Source: Mycobacterium sp. 852002-50816_SCH5313054-b
GTDB taxonomy: Bacteria > Actinomycetota > Actinomycetes > Mycobacteriales > Mycobacteriaceae
Length of the DNA: 32,715 nucleotides
Direction: 5' to 3'
Assembly (NCBI RefSeq): GCF_001667185.1
Contig: NZ_LZIC01000090.1
Span: 1 to 32,715 of the forward strand
A model generated the notes under the pieces. The model saw only the letters and a list, made by a program, of their open reading frames with translations. It ran no database searches and was not told the DNA's origin. Positions 31,592-32,715 of this stretch are shown here, piece after piece (positions within the stretch are counted from its first letter, which is position 1; each line of letters begins with the position of its first letter). The position numbers were made by a program, and so were the translations under genes.

Positions 31592-32715
31592 ATGTCTTTT
31601 GTGGTCGCAGTTCCGGATCTTGTCGAGGTGGCCGCCCAAGATCTCGCAGGTATCCGGTCAGCACTGGACGAGGTCACTCAAGCCATACTCGCCCCGACAA
31701 CCAGCCTGGCGCCCGCCGCGGGGGATGAGGTATCGACCGCGATCGCCGCGCTCTTCGGCAATTTCGGCCAGGAGTACCAAGCACTCAACGCGGAAGTCGC
31801 GGCGTTCCACAACGCCTTCGTCGGCACGTTGGGTAGCGGCGCCGCCGCGTACGCAGGGGCCGAAATCGCCAACAGCGCAGCCCTGCTCTCGGGCGGCGGG
31901 AACCTGGCGGCCGAACTCGGCGGCGCGATCTCCGGGTTGGGCGCCGCGATCAGCGGATCCCTGTCGGCCGGCTTGAGCAGCAGTCTGGGAGCGTCGCTCG
32001 GCGGCACCCTAGAGACACTCCTCGGCGCCGGGCTCGGCGGACTCGCCTTCCAGACAGGCGGTTTCATCCTGTCGGGCATCGGCAACGGGATGGTCCAGAC
32101 GGGCAACGCCATCGTTCAGGCCGGGCTCGCTCTCGAAAATAGCGGCGCCGCCTTCTCCGCCATGGGTGCTCAGATGCTCGCCCAGGCCAACGCCGCACTC
32201 AACGCACTGCTGAACGCCAACTTCGGTCTCGACCTCGGGGCGGCACTGTCGGCGAGCCTGGGCGGCAGCCTAAATGGGTTGGCTGCCAACCTTGCGGCCG
32301 GGCTGAACGGTTTGGGTAACTTGGGCGGGAACCTCGGGGCCGGACTCAATGGAGCGTTGCAGACCGGAGCGACGTTGGCGGGCAACTTCCTGGCTTCACT
32401 GCCGGGTCTGCCGGCGCTGACGATTCCGAACCTGGGGTCGCTGGGTGTAGGGCTATCCGCGGCGCTGAACGGATTGGGTGCCAACCTGAATGCGTCGCTG
32501 AGTGCGTTGCTGTCGGGTAACTTGGCGTTGCCGGGTCTGCCGCCGTTTACGTTGCCGCCGTTTACGTTCCCGGCGTTGCCGGGGCTGCCGGCGATCACGC
32601 TGCCCAACATTGGGGCCGACATCAACGCGGCGCTGAACGCGGTGTTGTCGGGGGCGTTGACGCTGCCGCCGATCAACTTGTCGCTGCCGGGGTTGCCGAG
32701 CTTCACGTTGCCGCC
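31592..32715 (+). CDS. PE-family protein with Leu/Gly/Asn and LPGLP repeats, array copy F (3' end outside window)
   Basis: Open from ATG 31592 to the last base (374 complete codons), so the C terminus is missing. The PE domain begins MSFVVAVPDL and ends with YAGAE. It does not carry the region shared by copies A-E in the visible part. Instead there is a long hydrophobic Gly/Ala/Leu/Asn-rich stretch (SGSLSAGLSSSLGASLGG, NGLGNLGGNLGAGLNGAL), then proline repeats of the form LPGLPxFTLP and LPALTIPNLG. Imperfect units reading ADINAALNAVLSGALTLPP and GANLNASLSALLSGNLALPG repeat near the end. Codons shift to TTG/CTG and G/T-rich forms there, as in PGRS-like genes. Probably a repeat-rich surface protein; exact family unknown. 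Confidence 0.85.
   Translation, partial: MSFVVAVPDLVEVAAQDLAGIRSALDEVTQAILAPTTSLAPAAGDEVSTAIAALFGNFGQEYQALNAEVAAFHNAFVGTLGSGAAAYAGAEIANSAALLSGGGNLAAELGGAISGLGAAISGSLSAGLSSSLGASLGGTLETLLGAGLGGLAFQTGGFILSGIGNGMVQTGNAIVQAGLALENSGAAFSAMGAQMLAQANAALNALLNANFGLDLGAALSASLGGSLNGLAANLAAGLNGLGNLGGNLGAGLNGALQTGATLAGNFLASLPGLPALTIPNLGSLGVGLSAALNGLGANLNASLSALLSGNLALPGLPPFTLPPFTFPALPGLPAITLPNIGADINAALNAVLSGALTLPPINLSLPGLPSFTLP
32538..32567 (+). repeat. Tandem 15-bp repeat in PE copy F
   Basis: Two perfect head-to-tail copies of TGCCGCCGTTTACGT encode LPPFT twice, within a wider set of imperfect LPGLP/FTLP units that continues to the window edge. Confidence 0.8.

Noticed and set aside
32538..32715. Short repeats considered as a CRISPR array
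   Set aside because: The repeats are in-frame, imperfect, of about 15-50 bp without unique spacers, and lie inside a PE gene.

Overview
The window is a fragment of a slow-growing Mycobacterium genome, most like the M. avium complex and its relatives. GC content is high and GTG starts are common. The order lysX / infC-rpmI-rplT-tsnR / MpaB-type oxygenase / PE17-like / adenylate cyclase / rhomboid-like / pheS-pheT follows the Rv1639c to Rv1650 block of M. tuberculosis. The species call is inferred from gene content. Bases 1-77 are an exact reverse complement of 297-373, and the last gene runs off the window inside low-complexity repeats, so both edges look like draft-assembly contig ends.

Layout. 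(1) 1-7235 is an accessory and signalling segment. It holds the 3' end of a cytochrome P450, a membrane diguanylate cyclase, a small methyltransferase, a GAF-GGDEF-EAL protein (Rv1354c-like), an E1-like/nitroreductase fusion (Rv1355c or MoeY-like) and a TetR regulator. The two c-di-GMP enzymes look complementary: the first has an intact GGEEF cyclase site, while the second has a damaged GGDEF site and an intact EAL phosphodiesterase site. (2) 7307-22035 is conserved core: a membrane-anchored alpha/beta hydrolase; LysX; the IF3-L35-L20-TsnR translation operon, with a leader terminator and an AUC start on infC; an MpaB-type oxygenase behind a palindromic operator; a broken PE17-like gene; a class III adenylate cyclase that looks leaderless; a rhomboid-like membrane protein; and pheST. 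(3) 22036-32715 is a tandem array of six PE genes on the plus strand, at the position where M. tuberculosis carries PE_PGRS30.

The PE array is the most interesting part. Five genes share an unusual C-terminal region of about 300-370 residues after the PE domain. All six keep the YxxxD/E type VII secretion signal. The genes are not one operon. At least five appear to have their own promoter, with a related -10 box (TAGACT, TAGGCT or TACGCT). The first three carry five exact copies of a palindrome, TTAC-N6-GTAA, at or just downstream of the promoter. The same three have a second palindrome, TGACC-N3-GGTCA, 28-30 nt before the ATG. The second and third have long structured leaders, one with a terminator-like hairpin. 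This suggests a co-regulated, duplicating family of secreted PE proteins under one unidentified regulator. No tRNA, rRNA, insertion sequence or CRISPR array was seen.
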